Assembly (NCBI RefSeq): GCF_013358405.1
Contig: NZ_CP054836.1
Location: 558,001-622,000, forward strand
From: Oricola thermophila
GTDB taxonomy: Bacteria; Pseudomonadota; Alphaproteobacteria; Rhizobiales; Rhizobiaceae
Length of the DNA: 64,000 nucleotides
Direction: 5' to 3'
Shown: piece after piece, positions 53,035 to 61,173 of the stretch
Layout of the letters: each line of letters opens with the position of its first letter
How positions within the stretch are numbered: the first letter of the stretch is position 1
Position numbers and translations under genes: made by a program
The notes under the pieces: model-generated
Databases searched by the model: none
The model's input: only the letters and a program-made list of their open reading frames with translations
What the model was told of the DNA's origin: nothing

Positions 53035-54195
53035 ATGACTGATGGATGCATCACGGTTCTGCTCGGAACCACCAAGGGAGTCTTTCTCCTGGCCAGTGGC
53101 GACGATCGCGACCGATGGAAAGTCAGCGGGCCCTTTTGCGATGGTTGGCCGATCAACCACGTCATCGGTGATCCGGAAACAGGGCGGCTCTGGGCTGGCG
53201 GCGGCGGCGACTGGCACGGAGCCGGAATCTGGCGTTCCGAAGATGGCGGCGCAAGCTGGGAGCTGACGCGCCTCTCGGGCGGTACCATGGACGAATGGGC
53301 AGCCAATGACGAGGATTTCGCGGCGATGATCGGGTGGGCCGGCGAGCCGCTGCCGTTCGAGGGGCAGTTCTCGCAGGTCTGGTCGCTGCACCATGCGCAC
53401 GGCACGCTCTATGCCGGCACCAAGCCGGCCCGTTTCCTCGCCAGCCGTGACGGCGGCAGAACTTGGGAACATCTGGAGGGGCTCGCCAACCATCCCTCGG
53501 CCGACAGCTGGAACCCCGGCGCGGCCGGGCTGACGCTGCACACCGTCGTCTCCGATCCGGTAGACCCGAAGAAGATATGGGTCGGCATATCGGCGGCGGG
53601 TGTCTTCGCCACCGAGGACGGGGGAAAGACATGGGAACGGCGCAACCGCCTCTCCAACGCGGGCGCCTGCGACCACCACGACCATCCCGCGGCGCCGCGC
53701 GACGGCGAAATCGGGCATTGCGTGCACAACATGATGCGCGCCGCCGGTGACGGGGACCTGCTCTACCAGCAGAACCACCACGGCGTGTGGCGCTCGGCGG
53801 ATGGCGGGCGAAGCTGGGACGACATCACCGAGGGGTTGCCGTCGACCTTCGGTTTCCCGATCCGCGTCCATCCGCGCGATTCGGAAACGGTCTGGACTGT
53901 GCCGCTCAATGGCGACAGCGCGGGCCGCTATCCGCCGGACGCGGCCGCGGCGGTGTGGCGGTCGCGCGACGGTGGCAAGACATGGCAGGACATGCGTTCC
54001 GGCCTTCCGCAGGAAGCCTGCTATTTCACCGTGTTGCGCCAGGCGATGGGCGGGGACGGGCGCGATCCCGCCGGCGTCTATTTCGGCACCAACAGCGGTT
54101 CGGTCTTTGCCAGTTTCGACGAGGGTGACAATTGGCAAGAGATAGCCCGGCACCTGCCGACGATCCTTGCCGTCGAGGTCATGGACCGGGCGTAG
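53035..54195 (+). CDS. Asp-box (BNR) repeat beta-propeller protein
   Basis: A 386-residue protein with five Asp-box repeats of the form S/T-x-D-G-G-x-x-W (SEDGGASW, SRDGGRTW, TEDGGKTW, SADGGRSW, SRDGGKTW). This is the pattern of sialidase/VPS10-type beta-propellers. There is no signal peptide, so it is probably cytoplasmic. Homologues are annotated as exo-alpha-sialidase, but the catalytic residues of sialidases are not evident and the function is unknown. A GGAGGAG site precedes the ATG. Confidence 0.8.
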   Translation: MTDGCITVLLGTTKGVFLLASGDDRDRWKVSGPFCDGWPINHVIGDPETGRLWAGGGGDWHGAGIWRSEDGGASWELTRLSGGTMDEWAANDEDFAAMIGWAGEPLPFEGQFSQVWSLHHAHGTLYAGTKPARFLASRDGGRTWEHLEGLANHPSADSWNPGAAGLTLHTVVSDPVDPKKIWVGISAAGVFATEDGGKTWERRNRLSNAGACDHHDHPAAPRDGEIGHCVHNMMRAAGDGDLLYQQNHHGVWRSADGGRSWDDITEGLPSTFGFPIRVHPRDSETVWTVPLNGDSAGRYPPDAAAAVWRSRDGGKTWQDMRSGLPQEACYFTVLRQAMGGDGRDPAGVYFGTNSGSVFASFDEGDNWQEIARHLPTILAVEVMDRA

Positions 54196-54219
54196 TCGGC
54201 GCGCGCGGGGCGCGCCGAC
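54195..54219. terminator. Hairpin filling the gap between two convergent genes
   Basis: Perfect 9-bp arms GTCGGCGCG/CGCGCCGAC surround a seven-base loop. The stem begins on the last base of the Asp-box gene's stop codon and ends four bases before the reductase gene's stop. No long U tract follows in either direction. Confidence 0.55.
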
Positions 54220-54222
54220 AGA

Positions 54223-55236
54223 TCAGAAGCCTTCCAGCACCAGCTTGCCGCGCGCCTTGCCGGTTTCCAGTGTCGCATGGGCGCGCTTGAGGTTTTCGGC
54301 GATGATCGTGCCCACGATCTCGGTGGCGGTTGAGCGGATCCTTCCGGCATCCAGAAGCGCCGAAACCTCGTTCAGGATCTCGCCCTGCCGGCCGATGTCG
54401 GGGGTCTCGAAGAGCGGCCGGGTGAACATCAGTTCCCAATGCGTCGAGACGGCCTTGGTTTTGAACGGCTTGATGTCCAGCGTCTCGGGATCGTCGATCA
54501 GTCCGAAGCGGCCCTGCGGCGCGATCAGTTCGGCGATCTGTTCGATGTAGAGCTCGGTGCGGTTGGTCGAGAACACGTATCCCGGCTGTCCGATGCCCAG
54601 CGCCTCGATCTGCGGGGGCAGGGGGCTGGCGTGGTCGATCACGTGGTGGGCGCCCAGTTCGCGCGCCCAGGCCTGCGTTTCGGGACGCGAGGCCGTGGCG
54701 ATGACGGTCAGGTCGGTCAGGGCGCGCATGAGCTGGATCGCGATAGAGCCGACGCCGCCGGAGCCGCCGATGATGAGGACGGCGGGCGCGGCGCCGGGCA
54801 CGGGATCGTTCACGCGCAGCCGGTCGAACAGCATTTCGTAGGCGGTCAGGGTGGTCAGCGGCAGCGCGGCGGCCTCGGCGGCCGACACGGATTGCGGCTT
54901 GCGGCCGACGATGCGCTCGTCGACGAGGTGGTATTCGGCGTTGGTGCCGGGCCGGTTGATGGCGCCGGCATACCAGACCGTGTCACCCGGCTTGAACGCG
55001 GTTGCCCTGTCGCCCGTATCGACAACCTCGCCAACGGCGTCCCAGCCGAGAATGGCCGGGGCATTGCCTTCCGGCGGACGGTTCTGCCGGATCTTGTAGT
55101 CCACGGGATTGACCGAGACGGCCTGTACGCGCACGAGCAGGTCATGGCCGGCCGGGGTCGGCCTGTCGGCTTCGAAATCGAAAAGGGCATCGTCCCGGTC
55201 GATTGCACCGGGTGTGTTGTAGCCAACGGCTTTCAT
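54223..55236 (-). CDS. Zinc-free MDR-family NADPH reductase (quinone/enone type)
   Basis: A 337-residue medium-chain reductase: VSVNPVDYKIR near the N-terminus, DAVGEVVDTGD, and the NADP motif IIGGSGGVGSIAIQL. The whole protein has no cysteine, so it cannot bind the structural or catalytic zinc of alcohol dehydrogenases despite family names. NADPH-dependent reduction of quinones or enones is likely. It follows the SDR by 42 bases and, with it, lies divergent to hxlR. Confidence 0.87.
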   Translation of the reverse strand: MKAVGYNTPGAIDRDDALFDFEADRPTPAGHDLLVRVQAVSVNPVDYKIRQNRPPEGNAPAILGWDAVGEVVDTGDRATAFKPGDTVWYAGAINRPGTNAEYHLVDERIVGRKPQSVSAAEAAALPLTTLTAYEMLFDRLRVNDPVPGAAPAVLIIGGSGGVGSIAIQLMRALTDLTVIATASRPETQAWARELGAHHVIDHASPLPPQIEALGIGQPGYVFSTNRTELYIEQIAELIAPQGRFGLIDDPETLDIKPFKTKAVSTHWELMFTRPLFETPDIGRQGEILNEVSALLDAGRIRSTATEIVGTIIAENLKRAHATLETGKARGKLVLEGF

Positions 55237-55278
55237 GGGGGGCTCCTAAATTCGAGGAAAGTGACCGCTGTTCTGCGG

Positions 55279-56094
55279 TCAGATCGCGACGGACAGCCGC
55301 GCGAGTATGTCTTCAATCGCGCTTACGATTGCAGCCGATTTGGCCGGGTCGAGCGCATCCCTGTGGGGCGGGGCAAACCGGCCGGAATCATTGTCGAAGT
55401 AACGGCCGGAGGCGGATGCGAAGTCATCCGACAAGGCGGCGCGTACGAGTATCCCGGCCCCGATGCCGATATCGCCTCCGGCGACGCCGAAGCCATCCTT
55501 CACCATCTTGGTGCCGAGCATCGAGCCGGGATTGACCGCGACGACCACGGGACCGTCCTCGCCCAGCGACCGCGCCAGTTGGCCGGACCACATGGTCAGC
55601 GCGAGCTTGCTCTGCGCATAGGCGTCCATGTCCGACAGCCGGAGGTTGCCGGCGAGCGCGTCCGGATAGACCGGGGACTGCGCCGCAGAGGACAGGTTGA
55701 CGATCCGGGCGGATGCGCCCAGCAATGGCAGCAGGCGGCGGGTCAGCAGGTAGGGCGCGATGGTGTTGACCGCGAAGCGGACGTCCAGCCCGTCGGGCGT
55801 TACCGTTTCCGGCGCCTTGAGGATGCCCGCATTGTTGATCAGCACATCGAGCGAGCCGTGTTTGGCGGCAACCGCCTTGGCGAGCGCCTCGACATCGGCC
55901 ATGCGCGACAGGTCGGCGACATGGCTCTCCACCTCGCCGCCGCCCGACAGCGCGGAAACCGCCCTGACCGCGTCTTCCAGCTTCGCAGGATTGCGCCCGT
56001 GCAGGATGACCACGTGGCCGGCTGTTGCGAGCTTTTTCGCAGTTTCGAGGCCGATGCCGTCCGTCGAACCGGTAATAAGGATGGTCAGCGGCAT
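55279..56094 (-). CDS. Short-chain dehydrogenase/reductase divergent to hxlR
   Basis: A 271-residue SDR with TGSTDGIGLETAKK, LINNAGIL, VNLSSAAQSPVYP and the Tyr/Lys pair in AYAQSK. The substrate is unknown; HxlR-controlled SDR/MDR pairs often clear reactive aldehydes or quinones. It is the first gene of a two-gene unit running away from the HxlR regulator. Confidence 0.88.
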   Translation of the reverse strand: MPLTILITGSTDGIGLETAKKLATAGHVVILHGRNPAKLEDAVRAVSALSGGGEVESHVADLSRMADVEALAKAVAAKHGSLDVLINNAGILKAPETVTPDGLDVRFAVNTIAPYLLTRRLLPLLGASARIVNLSSAAQSPVYPDALAGNLRLSDMDAYAQSKLALTMWSGQLARSLGEDGPVVVAVNPGSMLGTKMVKDGFGVAGGDIGIGAGILVRAALSDDFASASGRYFDNDSGRFAPPHRDALDPAKSAAIVSAIEDILARLSVAI

Positions 56095-56190
56095 GTCGCC
56101 ATCTCCTTTGACATTTTACGTTGGTCACGCGCATATGAGCGGGTAGAAACATATTGGCAAGTACGCACATTTTTTGCCTATAGGTACATT

Positions 56191-56589
56191 ATGGATACTG
56201 TAAGAGAAGCCGAGACGGCGGTGGCATCGAGGTTCGATCGCTACGACTGCAACGGGGGGTGCCCGGTCGAAGCCGCGCTGGAGCAGATCGCCGGCAAGTG
56301 GAAGGGCATGATCATCTTCCACCTGATGGACGGGACGCTGCGCTTCAACGAGTTGGCGCGGCGCGTCGGCGGCGTCACACAGCGCAGCCTCACGAAACAG
56401 CTTCGCGAACTGGAAGCCGACGGCATCGTTCACCGGAAGGTTTACGCCGTTGTGCCGCCTCGGGTGGAATACTCGCTGACCGAAAAGGGCGAGCGCCTGC
56501 GCGACGTCATCGAGGCGCTGCGCGACTGGGGCTCGCAATATCGGAAGGCGGGCCAAGGAGCCGCCGCAAGCCCCGGCCACTGCAGCTAG
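56191..56589 (+). CDS. HxlR-family transcriptional regulator
   Basis: A 132-residue winged-helix regulator. The conserved N-terminal cysteine segment YDCNGGCPVEAALEQIAGKWK fits redox-sensing HxlR proteins such as YodB/QorR. The wing follows: LARRVGGVTQRSLTKQLRELEADGIVHRKVY. A much longer frame upstream is not coding. It faces the SDR-MDR genes across a 96-base promoter region with two GTAC elements, and overlaps the convergent racemase gene by four bases. Confidence 0.88.
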   Translation: MDTVREAETAVASRFDRYDCNGGCPVEAALEQIAGKWKGMIIFHLMDGTLRFNELARRVGGVTQRSLTKQLRELEADGIVHRKVYAVVPPRVEYSLTEKGERLRDVIEALRDWGSQYRKAGQGAAASPGHCS

Positions 56590-57698
56590 ATGGCATATTC
56601 GGCGGGTTGAGGCGCAGGTTGAGCGTGCGGGCTTGCGCCATGTTGGATCAGCCGGGTGACAAATGGCGAGGCCATCGACCGGATCAGGGCGCTGTAATTG
56701 AGCTGAAACCCTACCTCCGTTCCGATCGGCAGGCGGTTTCGTCCCGTGTCCAGCACGAGGTGATCGCTGCTCGACCCGAGAATCCCGATACCCGGCGGCG
56801 GCGTCAGGCCCGCCGGGTCGGTGTCCATCTGTCCCAGGGCCAGGATCGCCTGTGATACCGGCCCGCGATCCGTTGACACGATGGCCGTTCCGAACGCGGC
56901 CTCTGCAACCGCGCCTGTCGGCTGCGATGGCTTGATCTTCGACTCGATGACCTCGGCCACCAGCGTGATCGCATCCGTATGAAGGCCCTCGATCGGCTGG
57001 CGATGGAGGGGTTCGCAGCCGAGAAGAATGGATTCGCCAAGGCGCAGATTGTTGATCCGGCCCGTGTCGGCCGTGCCGAGTGCCCAGTCGAGGTTGCTTG
57101 AATTTCCGCCCGAGACAATGGGGAGAACGGGACCGAAGCTTGCCTCGATCGCATTTGCCAGTTGCGACAATTCCCCCATGTTCCTGGTGTCCGGGACGAC
57201 GCCGCAGCGGCATGCCAGGTTCGTGCCGATACCCATAAGGGCGATGTTAGGAAAGTCGAGTGTCCGGCGCACGGCATCTTCCAGGTCGGCAGGCATGATG
57301 CCTTCGCGAAGGTCGCCGAGTTCGACCATCAGCAACACGCCGTGGACGCGGCCGATGTCCCGCGCGGCCTTTGAAAGTTCCGAGATGACGTCGAGTTCGG
57401 TGTTGAGGCTGGTGTTTGCCGTTCTGACCACCAGCGCCGCTTGCCCGATCATCGGCGAGCGGATGAGCGTCATCTGTGCCTTTACTGCCGCACGGCGCAT
57501 GGTCCGGATATTCTCGATGCGGGAGTCGGCCAGTCCGCTGACGCCGGCGGCCAGCAGTTCCCCGGCGATGTCCGGCAAGCCGAGGAAGGCCTTGGTCACA
57601 CCCGATACCGAGATGCCGCGCTTGCCGAGCCGGTTCACGAGCACCCGGGCGTTGTGGCGAATTTTGGAGAGATCTATCTCAAGGCGAGGGGAGGTCAA
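56586..57698 (-). CDS. PLP-dependent racemase (alanine/ornithine racemase family)
   Basis: A 370-residue fold-type III PLP enzyme. The Schiff-base lysine is in SVSGVTKAFLGLPDIAGELL. Family segments include IVSGGNSSNLDWAL, NNLRLGESILLGCEPLHRQPI and AEVIESKIKPSQPTGAV, which fit the ornithine-racemase-like branch better than classic Alr. The start overlaps the DUF1611 stop by four bases, so the two act together, probably in D-amino-acid metabolism. Confidence 0.85.
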   Translation of the reverse strand: MTSPRLEIDLSKIRHNARVLVNRLGKRGISVSGVTKAFLGLPDIAGELLAAGVSGLADSRIENIRTMRRAAVKAQMTLIRSPMIGQAALVVRTANTSLNTELDVISELSKAARDIGRVHGVLLMVELGDLREGIMPADLEDAVRRTLDFPNIALMGIGTNLACRCGVVPDTRNMGELSQLANAIEASFGPVLPIVSGGNSSNLDWALGTADTGRINNLRLGESILLGCEPLHRQPIEGLHTDAITLVAEVIESKIKPSQPTGAVAEAAFGTAIVSTDRGPVSQAILALGQMDTDPAGLTPPPGIGILGSSSDHLVLDTGRNRLPIGTEVGFQLNYSALIRSMASPFVTRLIQHGASPHAQPAPQPAEYAI

Positions 57699-58894
57699 TT
57701 GGCCCTTGCAGTCAGCTTCATCCTGAGCTGAGGGAAGGAGGTGAGAACCATCTCCACCAAGTGATCGGGGGACTTGGTCAGGGCATCGGTTGCCGGAATG
57801 CCAAGCTCGCCTTCATAGGCGATGATCGCCTGGTCGACTTCCGCCGGTGTCATGTTCTCATGGTTGATCGTCAGGCCGATGACCTTGGTGTCGGCAAAGG
57901 TCTCGATCAGGTTGATCTCGCTGGCGGGTGTCGGCATCGCCATCTGCTCGAAATCGCAGCGGTTGGCGCGTCCCGGCGCATGCTGGAGCACGACGCCATC
58001 GGGACAGCTTCCGCGCAGAATGAAGGATGATGTCGAAAAGGCCGGGTGGCTCAGCGCGCCCTGTCCCTCGATGATGATGATGTCCGGATTTTCGATTTCG
58101 AATGCCTCGACGATCGTCGCCTCCAGTTCGCCGCAGCAGAACTGGGAAGGCACCGCGTCCATCGCGATGCCGTAGCGCGCGCCCTGGATCAGTCCCGTCT
58201 GGCCGGTTCCGACCATAACCGCATTGATGCCGAGATCGTTCAGCGCGCGGGCCAGGATGGTCGCTGTCGTGCGTTTGCCGATTGCGCAATCGGTGCCGAG
58301 CACCGCGATGCGCGGGCAGGTGACTTCGCTGATCCTGCCGCTGAACAGGCGAAGATCCTTCTTGGCGCGGGGCTTGCGGATATCGAGGATGGTAACGTTG
58401 TGGGCAAGGCATGCCGCGGCAAACACGGGGTCGTCGTTGAGAAACTCATGCAGGCCGTTGACGATGTTGATGCCGTAGCTCATGGCCTCGATCATGAGTC
58501 CGCGTTCATGCGTCGACAGCATGCCGCTCGATGGCGCCATGCCGAAAATGAAATATTCGGGCAGGCTTACCGCCTGCGCCAGGGAATCGTCGAGATCCCT
58601 GCAAACGGGTATGCCGTTCGCCGCATCACCGAGCACCTCGCCGGCATCGAGACCGGCCTTCTCGCTGTCGATGACGGAGAGGATCTTGTATTTCTCCGAG
58701 TGCCGCACCAGCCCGTTGGCGGTCTTGCCGTCAATGGCGCCGAAATTGCCTTCGCAATAAATGACCGCTGTGTTGGACATTGGCGGCTTGCCGCGCGGGG
58801 GAAACGGGACGACAGACCGGGCATCCGGGTCGGAAGCGGGCCGTCCCTTGATACCTGAAGGCGGGCGTTGTTCGAAAAGGGTGTTGGTGGTCAT
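57695..58894 (-). CDS. DUF1611 (DgcN-like) ATP-binding protein
   Basis: A 399-residue DUF1611 protein. A Rossmann-like N-terminal half (NTAVIYCEGNFG, AIDGKTANGLVRHSEKY) is followed by a P-loop domain (VLGTDCAIGKRTTATILARAL; IIIIEGQGALSHPAF). Members of this family include DgcN, linked to D-glutamate use through N-acylation. The start ATG has AAGGA seven bases upstream. It is coupled to the racemase gene and lies downstream of a 626-base gene-poor region. Confidence 0.82.
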   Translation of the reverse strand: MTTNTLFEQRPPSGIKGRPASDPDARSVVPFPPRGKPPMSNTAVIYCEGNFGAIDGKTANGLVRHSEKYKILSVIDSEKAGLDAGEVLGDAANGIPVCRDLDDSLAQAVSLPEYFIFGMAPSSGMLSTHERGLMIEAMSYGINIVNGLHEFLNDDPVFAAACLAHNVTILDIRKPRAKKDLRLFSGRISEVTCPRIAVLGTDCAIGKRTTATILARALNDLGINAVMVGTGQTGLIQGARYGIAMDAVPSQFCCGELEATIVEAFEIENPDIIIIEGQGALSHPAFSTSSFILRGSCPDGVVLQHAPGRANRCDFEQMAMPTPASEINLIETFADTKVIGLTINHENMTPAEVDQAIIAYEGELGIPATDALTKSPDHLVEMVLTSFPQLRMKLTARAN

Positions 58895-59520
58895 GTAATG
58901 TTCCTTGGATGACACATCGCGTCAGCAGCCAGATCGTGCTCGCGGGTCAATTTCGGTTTTGGGCGTAGTTGCGAACGGCGTGGCGGTAGGCCACGTTCGT
59001 GGCCGCCGCCACGGTCCGTGCGTTCGCGGATTTCATTGCAAGAGAGCGTCGATTGCTCACCCAAACCACGTTTTGGGCGAAGCGTCCGGATTTGACATCC
59101 AGACCGTACGCTCCGAACGGGAGCGTTGGCGTCACGATCATCTCAAGAGCCTGATTGCTCTCAAACCCGCTGTGCCGTTAGCAAGCATCCAGCTTGTTCG
59201 AGGCAACGGCTTCACGGACCCTTTGGGCCGGCAGTTTCAGACGTTTTGTATAGAGCGATCTGGCAGGCTTCAATCGGCAAGGAAGCTGCAAAAGAGGTCC
59301 GACAGGCACCGGAACCGGTATGCGTTATCGCGTGCAAGTTATCTGTGTAGCATGAAAACACGGAAAGCTTGCATGATTTCTGGCTTTTCCCGCATTAAGT
59401 GAGTTTCTCCCGAGCGATACGGGCGGGGCAGGCTACCCCATCCCCGCTACTGTCGTGTCCTCGAGGCTGGCGAGCGTGTCTTCATCCAATGCCGCAAGTG
59501 CCTGTTTCGGCAGTGTTTGT
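58895..59520. other. Gene-poor 626-bp intergenic region
   Basis: No frame here looks like a real gene. A 64-codon minus-strand frame (about 58947-59141) spans the hairpin listed separately; it lacks a recognisable family and a good ribosome binding site. The right part has AT-richer patches unlike its surroundings. It must contain the promoter of the DUF1611-racemase operon and may be the remnant of a lost gene or element. Confidence 0.5.
58971..59027. repeat. Long nested inverted repeat
   Basis: Three nested perfect arm pairs form one long hairpin: GCGAACG/CGTTCGC (7 bp), CGTGGCGG/CCGCCACG (8 bp) and GGCCACG/CGTGGCC (7 bp), with a two-base loop. Small asymmetric spacers (1-7 bases) separate the arms. 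It is too long for a simple operator and has no U tract. It could be a palindromic repeat element or a structured RNA. Confidence 0.65.
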
Positions 59521-61173
59521 TCACTCTACCGGCGGATACCAGTACTGCGCCTGCGTCGCGCCGCGCTCGATCACCACGAAATTGTTGGCGAAGACGCGGA
59601 ACGGGGCGGACCATTCGCCGTCCGGCCACTGCACGCGGATCTGGGCGCGTTCGGCGACGCCAGTGCCGACATGGATAAAGCCCGACGATCCCGAAGCGTG
59701 GCCGCCACCGACCTGGACCCTGCGGGTGCGCGTCTCGTTGCCGGACTTGACCGTGATCGTTGCGCCGATGGCGTTGCGGTTGACGCCCTTTTGCCGCAGC
59801 TCGATCTCCAGCCAGTTGCCCATCGGGCGCGCTTCCGACCCGTTGTTCGAGCCGCCGGCATTGCGGAACAGCGAGAGCGGCGCCTCGCGGTTGACCACGG
59901 CGAGGTCCAGCATGCCGTCCATGTTGAAGTCGGCGATCGCCGCGCCGCGCCCTCGGCGGGGAAGGGCGATGCCCGCCCGGTCGCCCGCCTCGACGAAACC
60001 GCCTTCCGCCTTGCCGAGCAGTAGGTTGTCCGGGTCGTAGGCGGCGAAGTCCTGCATCTGCTCGACATTGCCCTTGGCTATGAAGAGATCGAACCGTCCG
60101 TCATTGTTGAAATCCTGGAATTCCGCGTGCCAGCCGGTCGAAGGTTTCAGGTCATCGCCCGTATATGGCCGGTGCGCGGTCGCGCCGTAATCCCAAGCGA
60201 TATCGCGATAGACCGGACTGTCGGGATCCGCCTCGTCGTCCAGCGTCTGCAAGATCGTGTCGCCCATCGAGGTCACGGCATATTCGGGATATCCATCGGC
60301 GTCGAGATCGGCCTCGGCGATACCCATGCCCCAGATCTGCACGCGCCGCCAGCCGTCATTGCGCCGGTAGGGGCGCGGCGGCCGGCCTGCTTGGACGCGC
60401 CAGAGCTGCTCCTGTCCCTCGCGGTAATACTGCCGGTCGTTGGCGATCCGGAGATCCGGTTCCCCCGAGCGGTTCCAGTCGGTGAAGATCATCGAAAGGG
60501 CGCAATAGCCCGGCGAAAGCGGCAGCGGCTCCGAGTAGTCGGGCGTCTCGGTGTCCTTGAGCGGGCGGATGAAGGCGTTGTCGTGGCAGGTGCCCCAGGG
60601 CGACCCGGGGGCCGACCGGTCGACATAGTTGCCGAAGGCCAGTGTCGGGAAGGAAAGCCCCGGCTCGAACGTCGCGGCGAACGCCGTCGTCCAGGCGCGG
60701 CCGCCGTCGAAGGCGAACAGCCGGTTCGCCTCCGTGAAGCTGCAGTCCGGCCCGCCCTTGAGGATCATGTTCTCGCCGACGCGCAGTGCGACGAGGTCGC
60801 GGAAACCGTCATTGTCGATGTCGAGAGCATAAAACCCGGTGACGCGGTCGCGCGCGGCAGGCGGAAGGGCCTCAGGCCTTTCCTCGAAGCGAAGTTCTCC
60901 GCCGATTTTGCTGCGATTTACATAGAGCCGGGCAGGGGCGGTACCGCCGGCGATGGCAAGATCGGGCAGGCGGTCGCCGTTGCAGTCGAAGGCCGATGCG
61001 CCGCCGCCGACGAAATATTCCCACGGGCCGGCATAATGGTGGTCTATGCCGGCGGCAAGCGCCTCCTCGACCATGACGGGGACGTCCATCGGCAGGTGTC
61101 GCGGAGCTTCTTCGGCGGCAAGCGGTGCCACGTGAACGAGATGGGCGGAAAGCAGAAGAACGGCGCGTCTCAT
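59521..61173 (-). CDS. Exported FG-GAP/ASPIC (CRTAC1-type) protein
   Basis: A 550-residue exported protein with a short signal peptide (RRAVLLLSAHLVHVAPLAA). Calcium-binding FG-GAP repeats follow (DCNGDRLPDLAI, DIDNDGFRDLVAL, DFNNDGRFDLFIA, DFNMDGMLDLAVV). A C-terminal ASPIC/UnbV domain (NAIGATITVKSG..., then VQVGGGHASGSSGF) follows. It is probably a periplasmic beta-propeller. The ATG overlaps the di-heme gene stop by ATGA, so the two are co-translated. The biochemical role is unknown. Confidence 0.87.
   Translation of the reverse strand: MRRAVLLLSAHLVHVAPLAAEEAPRHLPMDVPVMVEEALAAGIDHHYAGPWEYFVGGGASAFDCNGDRLPDLAIAGGTAPARLYVNRSKIGGELRFEERPEALPPAARDRVTGFYALDIDNDGFRDLVALRVGENMILKGGPDCSFTEANRLFAFDGGRAWTTAFAATFEPGLSFPTLAFGNYVDRSAPGSPWGTCHDNAFIRPLKDTETPDYSEPLPLSPGYCALSMIFTDWNRSGEPDLRIANDRQYYREGQEQLWRVQAGRPPRPYRRNDGWRRVQIWGMGIAEADLDADGYPEYAVTSMGDTILQTLDDEADPDSPVYRDIAWDYGATAHRPYTGDDLKPSTGWHAEFQDFNNDGRFDLFIAKGNVEQMQDFAAYDPDNLLLGKAEGGFVEAGDRAGIALPRRGRGAAIADFNMDGMLDLAVVNREAPLSLFRNAGGSNNGSEARPMGNWLEIELRQKGVNRNAIGATITVKSGNETRTRRVQVGGGHASGSSGFIHVGTGVAERAQIRVQWPDGEWSAPFRVFANNFVVIERGATQAQYWYPPVE

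Noticed and set aside
54439..56589. Plus-strand open frame of 716 codons ending in hxlR
   Set aside because: Only its last 132 codons show a real protein family (HxlR); the rest is antisense of the MDR and SDR genes.
58947..59141. 64-codon minus-strand frame in the gene-poor gap
   Set aside because: Spans the nested hairpin, lacks a family and good ribosome binding site; kept only as part of the gap description.
58895..59520. Insertion sequence remnant or tRNA in the gap
   Set aside because: No transposase motif, terminal repeats, target duplication or cloverleaf could be recognised.
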